Assembly: GCA_001485605.1 (NCBI GenBank)
Contig: FAON01000009.1
Span: 62,001 to 126,000 of the forward strand
Length of the DNA stretch: 64,000 nt
Source of the DNA: Candidatus Kryptobacter tengchongensis
Lineage (GTDB): Bacteria > Bacteroidota > Ignavibacteria > Kryptoniales > Kryptoniaceae
Reading direction: 5' to 3'
Shown here: in pieces, positions 51,750 to 62,900 of the stretch
How positions within the stretch are numbered: the stretch's first letter is position 1
Layout: the number at the start of each line of letters is the position of its first letter
Made by a program: the position numbers and the translations under genes
The notes under the pieces: generated by a model
The model's database searches: none
Seen by the model: only the letters and a program-made list of their open reading frames with translations
What the model was told of the DNA's origin: nothing

Positions 51750-53738
51750 ATGGAGAAAAAGAAATACATCCTTAAGCGTGAAATCTTTGAGGAACATAGC
51801 GTAAAACCTTCAAAAATAAGATATAGAGACGAACTTAATCCAGCACAATATGAAGCGGTGATGACACTTGAAGGACCAGTTCTTGTAATCGCTGGCGCTG
51901 GGACAGGAAAAACAAGAACAATAACCTACCGTGTTGCTCGCCTTGTTGAAATCGGCGTTAACCCAGAATCAATTCTGCTACTCACATTTACCCGAAAAGC
52001 TGCCCAGGAGATGCTAAACCGTGCTTCAATTCTCCTTGACGCAAGATGCGATAGAGTATCTGGTGGAACTTTCCACTCATTCGCAAATCTAACCCTAAGA
52101 AGATATGCCCACCTTTTAAAATATGATAATTCTTTTACCATACTTGACCAGGGAGATGCTGAAGATGTGATAAACCTCCTTAGAACCCAAGAAGGATATG
52201 ATAGGGCAAAAGTTAGATTCCCACGTAAACAAACACTTTATGAAATTTACAGCAAAAGCATAAACACAGAAACACCCATTGAAGAAATCGTCCTAAATGA
52301 ATTCCCACATTATTATGAACAAACTGATGATATCCTTAAACTATTCCGCATTTATAACTCGTATAAATCAAAACATAACCTCATGGATTATGATGATCTT
52401 TTGCTAAATCTGAAACGATTACTTGAAGAGTTTGAAGATGTTCGCAAAAAACTCGCAAACCAGTATAAATACATAATGATTGACGAATATCAGGATACGA
52501 ACAAGCTTCAAGCGGATATAGTTCGGCTTTTGGGGATGGAACATAGAAATGTGATGGCTGTTGGCGATGACTCCCAAAGCATATATGCATTCAGGGGAGC
52601 AAACTTTAGAAACATAATGGACTTCCCAAAGGATTTTCCCGAAACAAAAATCATAAAACTTGAAGAAAATTACAGAAGCACACAACCAATTTTAAATCTC
52701 GCCAACGAAATAATTGATAAAGCAAGGGAAAAATATACAAAAGTTCTTTACACCAAAAAGCCAGGTGGGGAACTGCCAGTAATAGTAATTGCACCAAGTG
52801 AAAATCACCAATCAAAGTTCGTCGTCCAAAAAGTTCTTGAACTAAGAGAAGAAGGTATACCATTAAATCAAATCGCTGTGCTTTTTAGAGCAAGCTATTT
52901 ATCATTTGACCTTGAAATTGAACTTGCAAAAGCAAATATACCGTTTGTCAAATTTGGCGGTTTTAAATTCATTGAAACCGCTCATATAAAAGATATCATC
53001 GCACATCTTCGTGTAATTTTAAACCCAAACGATGTCATCTCATGGCATAGAATTCTTCTCCTGCTTGATGGAGTTGGACCCAGAACAGCTCAAAAAGTAA
53101 TTGAAGATATAACATCGGGAAAATTAAACATCAAAACAAACCCAAAGTTTTGGCTTGACTTCAAGGGTTATCCAGAAAGCGTTGCAAGACTATTTAAACT
53201 ACTTTACACAATTTATCCAGATGATATCTCTGTTCAGCAGAAAACAGAAATAATACTTCGCTATTATGAACCGATAATGAGAGATAAATACGACGATTAT
53301 GAAAAAAGGAAAAAAGACCTTGAAATTTTTGAAAACATCGCCTCACGATACGACTCGCTTGAAGAATTTTTAACAGATCTCGCAATTGAGCCACCAAATG
53401 AAAGCATCTCCGAGATAGTTCCCCCTGGAACAGATGATGAATTCCTCGTCCTTTCAACAATTCACTCTGCTAAAGGTCTTGAGTGGAACACTGTATTTAT
53501 AATTCACGCCCTTGATGGAATCTTTCCATCTTCCCATTCAGCCAAAAACGATGATGAAATGGAAGAAGAAAGAAGACTAATGTATGTTGCTTGCACAAGG
53601 GCAAAAGAACATCTTTTTATATGTTATCCAGTTGGAATTTATGATTCCAGAACTGGATTTATCTTAACAAAGCCATCAAGGTTTATAGCAAACCTTCCAG
53701 ATGGCTTGGTTGAATATTGGGTCATTGATGAAGAATAA
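51750..53738 (+). CDS. UvrD/PcrA/Rep-family DNA helicase
   Basis: A 662-residue superfamily 1A 3'-5' helicase. Q-motif LNPAQYEAV and Walker A AGAGTGKTRT are at ~35-55, Walker B is DEYQDTNKLQADI, motif III is GDDSQSIYAFRGA, motif IV/V is RASYLSFDLE and VLSTIHSAKGLEWN, and motif VI is RLMYVACTRAKEHLF. It is likely involved in DNA repair or restart. It is a little shorter than typical UvrD (~720), with the 2B domain and C-terminal tail reduced. It starts a six-gene plus-strand run. Confidence 0.9.
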   Translation: MEKKKYILKREIFEEHSVKPSKIRYRDELNPAQYEAVMTLEGPVLVIAGAGTGKTRTITYRVARLVEIGVNPESILLLTFTRKAAQEMLNRASILLDARCDRVSGGTFHSFANLTLRRYAHLLKYDNSFTILDQGDAEDVINLLRTQEGYDRAKVRFPRKQTLYEIYSKSINTETPIEEIVLNEFPHYYEQTDDILKLFRIYNSYKSKHNLMDYDDLLLNLKRLLEEFEDVRKKLANQYKYIMIDEYQDTNKLQADIVRLLGMEHRNVMAVGDDSQSIYAFRGANFRNIMDFPKDFPETKIIKLEENYRSTQPILNLANEIIDKAREKYTKVLYTKKPGGELPVIVIAPSENHQSKFVVQKVLELREEGIPLNQIAVLFRASYLSFDLEIELAKANIPFVKFGGFKFIETAHIKDIIAHLRVILNPNDVISWHRILLLLDGVGPRTAQKVIEDITSGKLNIKTNPKFWLDFKGYPESVARLFKLLYTIYPDDISVQQKTEIILRYYEPIMRDKYDDYEKRKKDLEIFENIASRYDSLEEFLTDLAIEPPNESISEIVPPGTDDEFLVLSTIHSAKGLEWNTVFIIHALDGIFPSSHSAKNDDEMEEERRLMYVACTRAKEHLFICYPVGIYDSRTGFILTKPSRFIANLPDGLVEYWVIDEE

Positions 53739-53816
53739 CTTTGACCCCACCGAAATTTCATTTTTGCCAACTTTTTCCTAAATTTTTTAAAATTATAAAA
53801 CAAAACTAATTCGTAA

Positions 53817-54794
53817 ATGGCTGGAAAAGTTGTTTTAAGTGGAATGAGACCAACTGGGAAACTTCACCTTGGTCACCTTGTCGGCGTCCTTGAAAACTGG
53901 GTCAAACTTCAAAAGGAACATAATTGCTTTTTTCTCATTGCGGATTATCACGCATTAACTACAAATGTAGATACCTCGGAGATTTACCAAAACTCAATAG
54001 AAATGTTAATTGATTGGCTCGCTTCAGGGGTTGACCCAAATCTAAGCCCCGTTTTTAGACAATCACAAATCAAGGAACATGCAGAGTTGCACTTGATCTT
54101 TTCAATGTTAATCAGCGTCTCACGACTTGAAAGAAACCCAACATTGAAAGAACAAGTCCGAGACCTTCAACTTGACAGTATAACCTACGGGCATCTTGGT
54201 TATCCAGTTTTACAAGCTGCCGATATCTTACTTTATAAAGGTGAGCTTGTTCCCGTTGGAGAAGACCAATTGCCACATCTTGAAATAACCCGAGATATCG
54301 CCAAAAGATTTAATCAAGTTTATGCTCCCGTTTTCCCCGAACCAGAACCACTTTTAACTGAATTTGCAAGACTGCCCGGGCTTGATGGGAAAAGGATGAG
54401 TAAATCACTTGGAAATACAATTCTAATCTCCGATCCACCAGATGAGATAAAGAAAAAAATGAAAAAAGCCTTCACAGACCCGCAAAAAATTTACAAAGGT
54501 GACCCTGGAAGACCCGATATTTGCCTTGTTTTCACATACCATAAAAAGTTTAATCCCGATGAAGTCCAAGAGATAAGAAAAGGTTGCGAGTCTGGTCAAC
54601 TTGGCTGTGTTGAATGTAAATCAAAATGTGCTGAGAAAATAATTGAATTTTTAAAACCGATACATGAAAAAAGAGCCCATTTTGAATCAAACCTCAAAGA
54701 AGTTAAGCAAATTTTGCTATCTGGCGAAGAAAGAGCTCGGGAAGTCGCACGTAAAACAATGCAAGATGTCCACGAAGCAATGAAACTTGGCTGA
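53817..54794 (+). CDS. trpS: Tryptophanyl-tRNA synthetase
   Basis: A 325-residue class I synthetase charging tRNA-Trp. HLGH in TGKLHLGHLVGVLENW is the first signature and RMSKSLGN the KMSKS loop. The Trp-binding segment (QAADILLYKGELVPVGEDQ) is present. The length is normal for bacteria. The ATG has no clear Shine-Dalgarno. TTGCCA (53764) and TAAAAT (53788) in the gap form a possible promoter with 18-base spacing. Confidence 0.95.
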   Translation: MAGKVVLSGMRPTGKLHLGHLVGVLENWVKLQKEHNCFFLIADYHALTTNVDTSEIYQNSIEMLIDWLASGVDPNLSPVFRQSQIKEHAELHLIFSMLISVSRLERNPTLKEQVRDLQLDSITYGHLGYPVLQAADILLYKGELVPVGEDQLPHLEITRDIAKRFNQVYAPVFPEPEPLLTEFARLPGLDGKRMSKSLGNTILISDPPDEIKKKMKKAFTDPQKIYKGDPGRPDICLVFTYHKKFNPDEVQEIRKGCESGQLGCVECKSKCAEKIIEFLKPIHEKRAHFESNLKEVKQILLSGEERAREVARKTMQDVHEAMKLG

Positions 54795-54815
54795 AAACTA
54801 ACTTATTTTATAAGA

Positions 54816-55568
54816 ATGAAATATAAAATCAAACTCCCATATTTTGAAGGTCCCCTTGATCTCCTTCTTTTCTTCGTCAAAAGGGACGAGCTTAACATAT
54901 ATGATATCCCAATTTCAAAAATTACTAAAGATTTCCTTGAATACATCCACCTTATGCAAATGCTTGACCTTGAGATAGCAAGCGAGTTTATCGTTATGGC
55001 ATCAACACTTATGCAGATAAAAGCAAAGATGCTTTTGCCAAAACCAGAAACAGAAGATGAAGAAGAGGAAGACCCGAGAACTGAACTTGTAAAACGACTC
55101 CTTGAATATAAAAAATTTAAGGAGCTTGCCAACGAGTTTTCAAAAATGGAAGACGAGGCTGGAAAAATCTACTACCGTCAGTACTTTAAACATGATGTAA
55201 AAGATTATCATGACGATGAAGAACTTTATGATTTCCTAAAAGATGTCTCACTGTTTGACTTGCTCATGGCATTTAAAAGTGTATTTGAAAAGGCAAAAGA
55301 AAAAGAATTTCATGAAGTTGAGAGCCAGATTTACAAAGTTGAAGATGAAATAGAAAACATACTTAACAGGCTAAAATTCCACGATAGATTTTCGTTCAAT
55401 GAAATCCTCACAGACCACGCTGAAAAAATAAAAATCATTGTCGCTTTCCTTGCAATCCTTGAACTTGCAAAATTGAGAAAAATAAAATTATCACAGCAAG
55501 ATACATTCGGAGAGATTATCATAGAAAGGGCTTTTGACCCTCAAGAAAGATACGCTGACGCAATCTAA
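54816..55568 (+). CDS. scpA: Segregation and condensation protein A
   Basis: A 250-residue kleisin subunit of the SMC-ScpAB condensin. The N-terminal domain has YFEGPLDLLLFFVKRDELNIYDIPI..., the usual ScpA start; the C-terminal winged-helix (LEIAKLRKIKL-like LELAKLRKIKLSQQ) contacts the SMC head. The linker is acidic. It is followed by scpB 18 bases later. Confidence 0.95.
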   Translation: MKYKIKLPYFEGPLDLLLFFVKRDELNIYDIPISKITKDFLEYIHLMQMLDLEIASEFIVMASTLMQIKAKMLLPKPETEDEEEEDPRTELVKRLLEYKKFKELANEFSKMEDEAGKIYYRQYFKHDVKDYHDDEELYDFLKDVSLFDLLMAFKSVFEKAKEKEFHEVESQIYKVEDEIENILNRLKFHDRFSFNEILTDHAEKIKIIVAFLAILELAKLRKIKLSQQDTFGEIIIERAFDPQERYADAI

Positions 55569-55586
55569 AACAAATCTCACATATAG

Positions 55587-56222
55587 ATGGGAAATATAAA
55601 ATCAATCATTGAAGCGATAATTTTCGCCTCCGATACCCCATTGAGTTTGAAACAGATCAAAGATATTGTAAACGAGCCAAATAAGAAACTCTCATCAAAT
55701 GGCGAAACGAGCAAAATAACGGAGGAAGAAATTAAAAATTTTATTGACGAATTAAATCAAGAATATGCCGAAAGAGGCTCTGCCTTTAGAATTATAGAAA
55801 TAGCAGAAGGATATCAATTTGCAACCCTTCCTGAATTTGCGAAATGGATTGGGAAACTTTTTAAAGAAAAAAGCAAGAAAAAACTTTCACAGCCAGCGCT
55901 TGAAACCCTTGCTATAATCGCATACAAACAACCAATAAGCAAACCTGAAATTGAGGCAATCCGTGGAGTAAATGTTGACCACATAATTAAAACACTACTT
56001 GAAAAAAGATTGATAACAATCGTCGGAAGAGCTGAAACCATCGGGAGACCACTTCTATATGGGACAACAAAAGAATTCTTAAAATACTTTGGCTTGAAAG
56101 ATTTATCGGAATTACCAAAGCCATCGGAAATTGAGGAAATTATGAAAGAAGAGGAAAGCGAAAAACTAAATCTACAAGACGAGGTGAACAAGAATGAAAG
56201 AGAAAAAAATGAAGAAAATTGA
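55587..56222 (+). CDS. scpB: Segregation and condensation protein B
   Basis: A 211-residue dimeric partner of ScpA, made of two winged helices: IKSIIEAIIFASDTPLSLKQI and QPALETLAIIAYKQPISKPEIEAIRGV. The C-terminal ~35 residues are a charged tail (EEIMKEEESEKLN...). It overlaps the next gene by 29 bases if that gene begins at the first ATG. Confidence 0.95.
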   Translation: MGNIKSIIEAIIFASDTPLSLKQIKDIVNEPNKKLSSNGETSKITEEEIKNFIDELNQEYAERGSAFRIIEIAEGYQFATLPEFAKWIGKLFKEKSKKKLSQPALETLAIIAYKQPISKPEIEAIRGVNVDHIIKTLLEKRLITIVGRAETIGRPLLYGTTKEFLKYFGLKDLSELPKPSEIEEIMKEEESEKLNLQDEVNKNEREKNEEN

Positions 56223-56952
56223 AAAAGCCGACGAGCTTATTCGCCTTAACAAATACCTTGCGATGTGCGGGATCGCATCAAGAAGAAAAGCCGATGAACT
56301 AATCCAGCAAGGAAGAGTTGCGGTAAATGGTGAGGTCATAACACAACTCGGCATAAAAATAGACCCCCGAAAAGATAAAGTCACAGTTGATGGAAAACCT
56401 GTAAAACCTGAAGAAAAATTTGTTTATATCGTCTTAAACAAACCAAAGGATTGCATAACAACAGTAAAAGACGAAAAAGGAAGACGAACAGTTCTTGATC
56501 TTGTAAAAGTTAAACAAAGAATTTTCCCGGTTGGGCGACTTGATAGAAACACAACAGGTGTCCTTCTTCTCACAAATGATGGGGAACTCGCCTATCGCCT
56601 TATGCACCCGAAATTTAAAATTGAAAAAGCGTATAAAGTTGAGATAGATAAACCAATAAAACCGGAAGACATTGAAAAATTAAAGCGAGGTATAATGCTT
56701 GATGGCAGAAAAACAGAAGCATGCGATATTTACATCCTTCCAGATAGCGATAGAAAAGAGCTTGGCATAACAATTCATGAGGGAAGATATAGACAAATAA
56801 GAAGAATGTTTGAACGCCTCGGATACAAAGTTAGAAAATTGCACAGGGTAAGCTTCGGCGGTATAACTGTTAGCGGGATGAAAAGAGGGGAATGGAGATA
56901 TCTCACAGAAAAGGAAATAAGAAAGTTGAAAAAACTCGTTGGACTTGAATGA
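56194..56952 (+). CDS. rluB: Pseudouridine synthase, RluB-like
   Basis: A 252-residue RsuA-family enzyme with N-terminal S4 domain (IRLNKYLAMCGIASRRKADEL) and catalytic Asp in VGRLDRNTTGVLLLTND. The C-terminal HEGRYRQIRRMFERLGY is present. The scpAB-rluB order is common in bacteria and supports RluB (23S rRNA). The start at 56194 overlaps scpB; an ATG at 56209 is equally possible. Confidence 0.9.
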   Translation: MKEKKMKKIEKADELIRLNKYLAMCGIASRRKADELIQQGRVAVNGEVITQLGIKIDPRKDKVTVDGKPVKPEEKFVYIVLNKPKDCITTVKDEKGRRTVLDLVKVKQRIFPVGRLDRNTTGVLLLTNDGELAYRLMHPKFKIEKAYKVEIDKPIKPEDIEKLKRGIMLDGRKTEACDIYILPDSDRKELGITIHEGRYRQIRRMFERLGYKVRKLHRVSFGGITVSGMKRGEWRYLTEKEIRKLKKLVGLE

Positions 56953-56987
56953 CAGAGTGAATCAAAAACAAAATTTTTCAAATCTCT

Positions 56988-58511
56988 ATGAACAAAAGGC
57001 TAATCCTTTTACCTTTACTTATTTATTTTTACTCGTGTGCATCTGCACAGAAAATTACCGAAGCAAAACCAGAAGTTGAAAGAGAAATAGTTTATTATGA
57101 AGATACCCAATTAAACCAGTTAAAATATGAACTTGATGAAATTTTCAAAGACCCGAGCTTTTCAAATGCATATTGGGGCGTCATAATTCAATCACTTGAA
57201 ACGGGCGAATATCTCTATAGATTAAATGAACACAAAAGCTTCATCCCAGCCTCAAATATGAAACTATTTACAACTGCGGTTGCGCTAATTAAACTTGGAC
57301 CTGACTTCAGATACAAAACCTATATTTACACCGATGGAAAAATTAAGGATGAAATTTTATATGGCAACATTTTCATTCGTGGAAGCGGAGACCCAACTAT
57401 CTCAGGTAGATTCACCAACGGAGATGTGATAAAAACTTTCAAAGATTGGGCTGATAGCTTGCTAAAATTGGGAATTAAAGAAATCAATGGTGATATAGTC
57501 GGGGATGATAATTATTTTGATGATCAATATATGGGTACAGGATGGGCATGGGATGATGAAACATACTGGTATTCTGCACACATTAGCGCCTTGTCTTTCA
57601 ACGATAACTGCGTTGATTTTGAAATTTTTCCCGGGAAAAAAATCGGCGACCCCGCAATTATCAAAATCAACCCGAACACAAAATATGTTCAAATAAAAAA
57701 TCAAGTTATAACTGTTCATCCCGATAGCTCAACCAAAATTGATTTCTTCAGAGCACCGGGAACTAACATAATCAATGTATTTGGAAAAATAAGCCTGAAA
57801 TCAAAACCACAGAAAGAATCAATAAGTATTCATAACCCAACGCTTTACACTGCAACTGTTTTTAAAGAGGTTCTGGAATCAAAAGGAATAAAAATAACCG
57901 GCTCCGCTGTTGATATTGATGACACATTTTTGAATCCAGATTATGAAAACATGACGATTCTTGCCTCCTACGAGTCCCCACCCTTAAGTGAAATCATAAA
58001 AGTTATAAACAAGCGAAGTCAAAATTTTTATGCCGAACAACTCTTTAGAACACTTGGTAAAATTTTCGGTGGTGAAGGCTCAACTCAAAAATCGGTTGAA
58101 GTTATAAAAACCACACTTTCCCAATTTGGAATCCCCCCTGAAGCAATTTCAATTTATGACGGCTCCGGTTTATCAAGACTGAACCTTGTCACGCCGTTCC
58201 AAATTTTAACACTTTTAAACTACATGTATAAGCACGAATACTTCTCATATTTTTACGAATCCTTGCCAATAGCTGGAGTTGATGGGACACTTGAGACAAG
58301 AATGAGAAAGACAAAAGCCCAGGGGAATGTGCGAGCGAAAACTGGTTATGTCCAGTACGCAAGGGCTCTTTCCGGATATATAAAGACAAAAGATAACGAG
58401 ATGCTTTCATTTGTAATGATTACAAATAACTATCTCATCCCTACATCTGCCGCAAATATGATCCAAGATATCGTATGTCAAATGCTGGCGGAATTTTCAA
58501 GAAGAAAATAA
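56988..58511 (+). CDS. dacB: D-alanyl-D-alanine carboxypeptidase/endopeptidase (PBP4, S13 family)
   Basis: A 507-residue class C penicillin-binding protein that trims or cuts peptidoglycan peptides. Ser-x-x-Lys is in PASNMKLFT, Ser-x-Asn in KRSQNFYAEQLF and Lys-Thr-Gly in RAKTGYVQYARALSG. The N-terminus ends in FYSCASAQ, so it is either a lipoprotein (Cys17) or cut after SAQ. The long insert between the first two motifs is normal for PBP4. Confidence 0.9.
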   Translation: MNKRLILLPLLIYFYSCASAQKITEAKPEVEREIVYYEDTQLNQLKYELDEIFKDPSFSNAYWGVIIQSLETGEYLYRLNEHKSFIPASNMKLFTTAVALIKLGPDFRYKTYIYTDGKIKDEILYGNIFIRGSGDPTISGRFTNGDVIKTFKDWADSLLKLGIKEINGDIVGDDNYFDDQYMGTGWAWDDETYWYSAHISALSFNDNCVDFEIFPGKKIGDPAIIKINPNTKYVQIKNQVITVHPDSSTKIDFFRAPGTNIINVFGKISLKSKPQKESISIHNPTLYTATVFKEVLESKGIKITGSAVDIDDTFLNPDYENMTILASYESPPLSEIIKVINKRSQNFYAEQLFRTLGKIFGGEGSTQKSVEVIKTTLSQFGIPPEAISIYDGSGLSRLNLVTPFQILTLLNYMYKHEYFSYFYESLPIAGVDGTLETRMRKTKAQGNVRAKTGYVQYARALSGYIKTKDNEMLSFVMITNNYLIPTSAANMIQDIVCQMLAEFSRRK

Positions 58512-58512
58512 A

Positions 58513-58540
58513 AAGGGCGGGATGAAAATCCCGCCCTTTA
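58513..58540. terminator. Bidirectional terminator between dacB and gltA
   Basis: AAAGGGCGGGAT and ATCCCGCCCTTT form a perfect 12-base stem around GAAA in the 36-base gap between convergent genes. A-tract and T-tract lie on both sides, so it can stop transcription from either direction. Confidence 0.9.
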
Positions 58541-58547
58541 CTATCCA

Positions 58548-59699
58548 TTAGCGTTGATCAATTGGAACATAAGTCTGATCCATAGGTCCGACATACTCAG
58601 CCCTTGGTCTATAAATCCTGTTGTCGGCAAGCTGTTCAAGAATATGCGCTGTCCACCCAGTTATACGGCTAACCGCAAAAATTGGAGTGTAAAGATCAAG
58701 CGGAATTCCCATGTAGTAATACACAGAAGCAGAATAGAAATCAACATTTGGCCACACGCCTTTCTCACCAAATTCCTTAACCCAGAGCTCTTCAATCCTC
58801 GCGGACATCTCATACCACTTCGTATTGCCAAGCTTCTCGCCAAGCATCTTTGAATATTTCTTAAGTATCAAAGCTCTCGGATCCATTGATTTATATACCC
58901 TATGACCAAACCCTTCAAGTTTCCTTTTCTCCTCAATCGCTCTCTTAACAAAATCATCAACTTTTGAAAGATCACCAATTTCAAGTAAATACTTCATAAC
59001 TTCCCTATTAGCCCCGCCATGCAAAGGTCCCTTCAATGTCCCAATCGCTGATGTAACCGCTGAATACATATCCGTCAATGTAGAAATTGTAACTCTGGCT
59101 GAAAATGTTGATGCATTCATTTCATGCTCTGCATGCAGAATCAAAGCAACATCCATAATTTTTGCATAGAGTTCATCCGGCTTTTCACCCTTTAGCATGT
59201 AAAGGAAGTTAGTTGCAATGTTAAATTCTTTATTTGGTTTCACAGGTTCTTTACCGTTCCTTATCTGCTCCCACGCTGCAACTATTGTTGGGAACTTCGC
59301 AGTGAGACGAAGTGCCTTCCTTCTGTTAGCCTCAAGCGAATTGTCATTTCTCTCGGGGTCAAATAAACCAAGAAACGATACAGAAGTCCTTAACACATCC
59401 ATCGGGTCTGAATCCTTCGGCATAAGCTTCATAACAGTAATGAGCTGATCGGGAATATCATATTCAGCACGAATCGCCTTCACAAATTCATCATATTCAC
59501 TTTTCTTTGGAAGGCGATAATTCCACAAAAGAAATGCAACCTCCTCAAAATTAGAATGTTCGGCAAGATCTGCAATATCGTAACCAAGATATAAAAGTTT
59601 ACTCCTTTTACCATCAATGAAGCAAAGTTGAGTCTGGTTCGCTATGACATTTTCCAGACCCTTTACATAGGTTGGTTGTGTTGTTGGCGCCTGTGACAT
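58548..59699 (-). CDS. gltA: Citrate synthase
   Basis: A 383-residue citrate synthase of the short bacterial/archaeal type. The catalytic His/His/Asp lie in GPLHGGANREVM, GFGHRVYKSMDPRA and NVDFYSASVYY; LHAEHEMNASTFSAR is a further family block. It joins acetyl-CoA and oxaloacetate in the TCA cycle. A strong AAGGAGG lies 9 bases before the ATG. The 212-base gap upstream shows no RNA or small ORF. Confidence 0.95.
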   Translation of the reverse strand: MSQAPTTQPTYVKGLENVIANQTQLCFIDGKRSKLLYLGYDIADLAEHSNFEEVAFLLWNYRLPKKSEYDEFVKAIRAEYDIPDQLITVMKLMPKDSDPMDVLRTSVSFLGLFDPERNDNSLEANRRKALRLTAKFPTIVAAWEQIRNGKEPVKPNKEFNIATNFLYMLKGEKPDELYAKIMDVALILHAEHEMNASTFSARVTISTLTDMYSAVTSAIGTLKGPLHGGANREVMKYLLEIGDLSKVDDFVKRAIEEKRKLEGFGHRVYKSMDPRALILKKYSKMLGEKLGNTKWYEMSARIEELWVKEFGEKGVWPNVDFYSASVYYYMGIPLDLYTPIFAVSRITGWTAHILEQLADNRIYRPRAEYVGPMDQTYVPIDQR

Positions 59700-59911
59700 G
59701 GCTAATTCCTCCTTTTTAATTTGTTTAATATGTGCTTTACCCGAAATAATTGCCCCCTTGTAAAGAACAACACTTTATTTCCTGTGCCACAACGCATGTT
59801 TACCACGAAAGTTTTCTTAACACGATTTCCTATATTTAATGTAAAAACAAAATCACTGAAATTCAAATTAAACTTCCCCACACCAAAATTTGAACAAATA
59901 GCGAGACAAAC

Positions 59912-62900
59912 TCAAATACCCAAAATCCCCTTCACAATTTCCTCAACTTGAGCGAGGTTATATGGCTTCTTTATAAATTTCACTCCGAATGGCAGAGATT
60001 CTTTAACTTTATCACTTATATCAACAAAACCAGTGACAAGAACGAATTTAACATCCCCCGAAATTGAACTTATCCTTCTTATAACCTCATCCCCCATTAT
60101 CTTTGGCAAACCATAATCAACAAAAACAATTTTAACATCTGGGTTTTCAACGAATTTCTGAATCCCGCTTTCGCCATCCTCCGCCTCAATCACGCTAAAT
60201 CCAAGTATCTCAAGATAATCTCTCATGATTACTCTCAAACTTTCCTCATCTTCAATTACAAGCACTTTATAACCCTGTCCAATTTTTTGCATTTTCTCCT
60301 CTCCCCGATTTATTCTTAATTCCTTTTCCTCTTCAAAATGAACTGGAAGATAAACGAAAAAAGTTGTCCCTTTCCCGACCGTGCTTTCAAAATCAACAAA
60401 ACCGCCATGAATTGTAACTATATTTTTTACAATCGCAAGCCCAAGACCCGTTCCCTTGCCAGGCTCTTTCGTCGTGAAAAACGGCTCAAAAATTTTATCC
60501 TTTAACTCATCACTTATCCCAACGCCAGTATCCGAAACAGCAATTAAAACATAAACATCAGAAACAGCCCTCCCAAATTTTTTCTCAACAAAGTTTTTAT
60601 CAACTGAAGAAACCGAAATCGTTAACTTCCCACCAGTTGGCATTGCATCACTTGCATTTAAAGCCAAATTCAAAATTACCTGCTGTAAATCACCATAAGA
60701 CCCCAGAATAATAAAGTCTTTTTCAATATTTACACCTATCTCTACATTTTTTGGGAGAGTATGCTCAAGAATCTTCACACAATCAAAAACAAGATTTTGG
60801 ATTGATATCGGCTTGTATTCCTCAACTTTTTTCCTTGAGAACTGCAAAAGCCTTTTTGCAATCTCTCCACCTCTTTGAACTGCGGAAAGCGCAGAATCAA
60901 GATAACTCAAGATATTTTTATCAACTGTCTTAATCTTAATAATTTCAAGCATCCCGCTTATAATCCCAAGAACATTGTTAAAATCATGCGCAATTCCACT
61001 TGCAAGCTGACCAAGAACCTCAAATTTTTGAAGCTCAAGCATTCGTTCCTCGTTCCTCTTCATCTCAGTTATATCTCTTGCTATACTTATGCGACCTATA
61101 TACCTCCCATTTCGCTCAAAAACTGGGATACCAATTCTACTTATTATCATTCCATTTTTCAACCTTAACTCACTATACTTTACAGCTTCCCTATCGCTAA
61201 CCCAACTTTTTATTCTTTCTATCTCCGACTCATCCTGAACCAAATCTTTAAATTTTTCAAGAAACTCTTCAAATGTTTTCCCAACTAACTCATCAGGTGA
61301 ACTAAAGCCAGTAATTCTACAGAATTCCTCGTTGACAAACTCAATTATGCCTCGCTCATTTTGAAATAAAATTCCATCCGAGATGTTCTTTAAAATCGTC
61401 TCCAATCTCAATTTTAGCTTCTGTTCCTCGGAATATCTCTCCATCAATTCCCTCTGGAGTCGCTTTCTTTCACTTACATCCTCAATCACAACTTGAACTG
61501 CTGGTTTCCCCTCCCACATAATTCTTGAGCCTCTAACCTCAACATCTATTACGCTTCCATCAAGGCGAACAAACTTTTCTTCAATTGGCGGGGCTTCCTT
61601 ACCTTGCTCTAATATCCCCCTTATACGAGCAATCACGGTTTCCCTATGATCTGGATGAACAAAATCAAGTACAGGTTTTCCAATTATATCGCTTTCATCC
61701 TTTCCTCCACCAATTTCAACTGCTTTTTTATTGCACTTGACAATTTTACCATCTTGATGAATTACAACTCCAACTGGCAGGTTCTCAAACAAACTTTGGT
61801 AAAGTTCCTTTTGTCTTAAAATCTCGCTCATATCTCTATAAATTCCCAAAACATACATTTTTTCACCTATCCTTACATAACTTACACTTGTCTCAACCTC
61901 AATTCTTCTCCCATCCTTTGAAAGCGCTGTAAATGTGTATCTCTGTGGAACTGGAACGCCACGGGCGATCTTTTGCTTTCTATCCTCAATTAAAGCCCTT
62001 GATTCAGGAGCAACGAGGTTCATGAAATCAGTGTTGTTCAATTCCTCAGTTGTATAGCCAAACATTTCCTGAAACTTTTTATTAACCTCAACAAATCTAC
62101 CTTTTTCAAGGTCAAGTATATAAACGCCATCGTTTGAATTTTGGAAAAGCAAAGTGTAAAGTCGCTGTATCCTTTCCCTCTCCTCCCTTTGTCTTTCTCT
62201 CTCTTCCGCACGAATCATCTCCCTCATATTTCTCAAAAAGAAAAATACATAAACTAAAAGCACTGCTACAATCAACGCAGAAATAAAATAAATAACCTTA
62301 AGATTTGCCCTCGCAATCTTTTGAACCCTTTCATAAGGTGAGCTTACAACAAAAATCAAATCATTCCCATAAATCTTGAAATGTGAAAACCCAGCGAATT
62401 TCTCAGGATAATCTTTTAATTTATATCTTACAATTCCTGACCCTTTTACAAGCATTGTATCAATGTAACTGAAAACGCCAACATCCCTACCCTGCGGGAT
62501 ATGACATTTAAGACAACTTCTGTCTTCTAATTCAGACATCCTTAGAACCATCTCTGGATGTGCAGAGTGAAAAACAAGAATTTTATCCCCAGTTATAATC
62601 CATGTATCGTAAAGTTTAACCTCTGGCTCGGTCAGTTTTAAGAATGAGCTTATCAATGAGTCAATCTCAATTGTATATGCGACTGCCCCACGAAATTTTC
62701 CCTTATCGTAAATTGGAAAGAGGATCAAAGAGAGTGGCTTTTTAAACAGATTCTTTCCAGATGTATCAAAGACAACAACTGGGACATAAACCAAACTGTC
62801 ACCTTGGATCTTCGTTAACTCTTTCCAGAATTCATAACTCTCATATTTTTCCCCGATTGCTTGTTTCATCGTTGAATAAACAACCTCACCTCGCTCGTCA

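Noticed and set aside
59700-59911. Small RNA or small gene upstream of gltA
   Set aside because: The gap holds a Shine-Dalgarno and AT-rich DNA only; no stem-loop with a T-tract and no frame with a ribosome-binding site.
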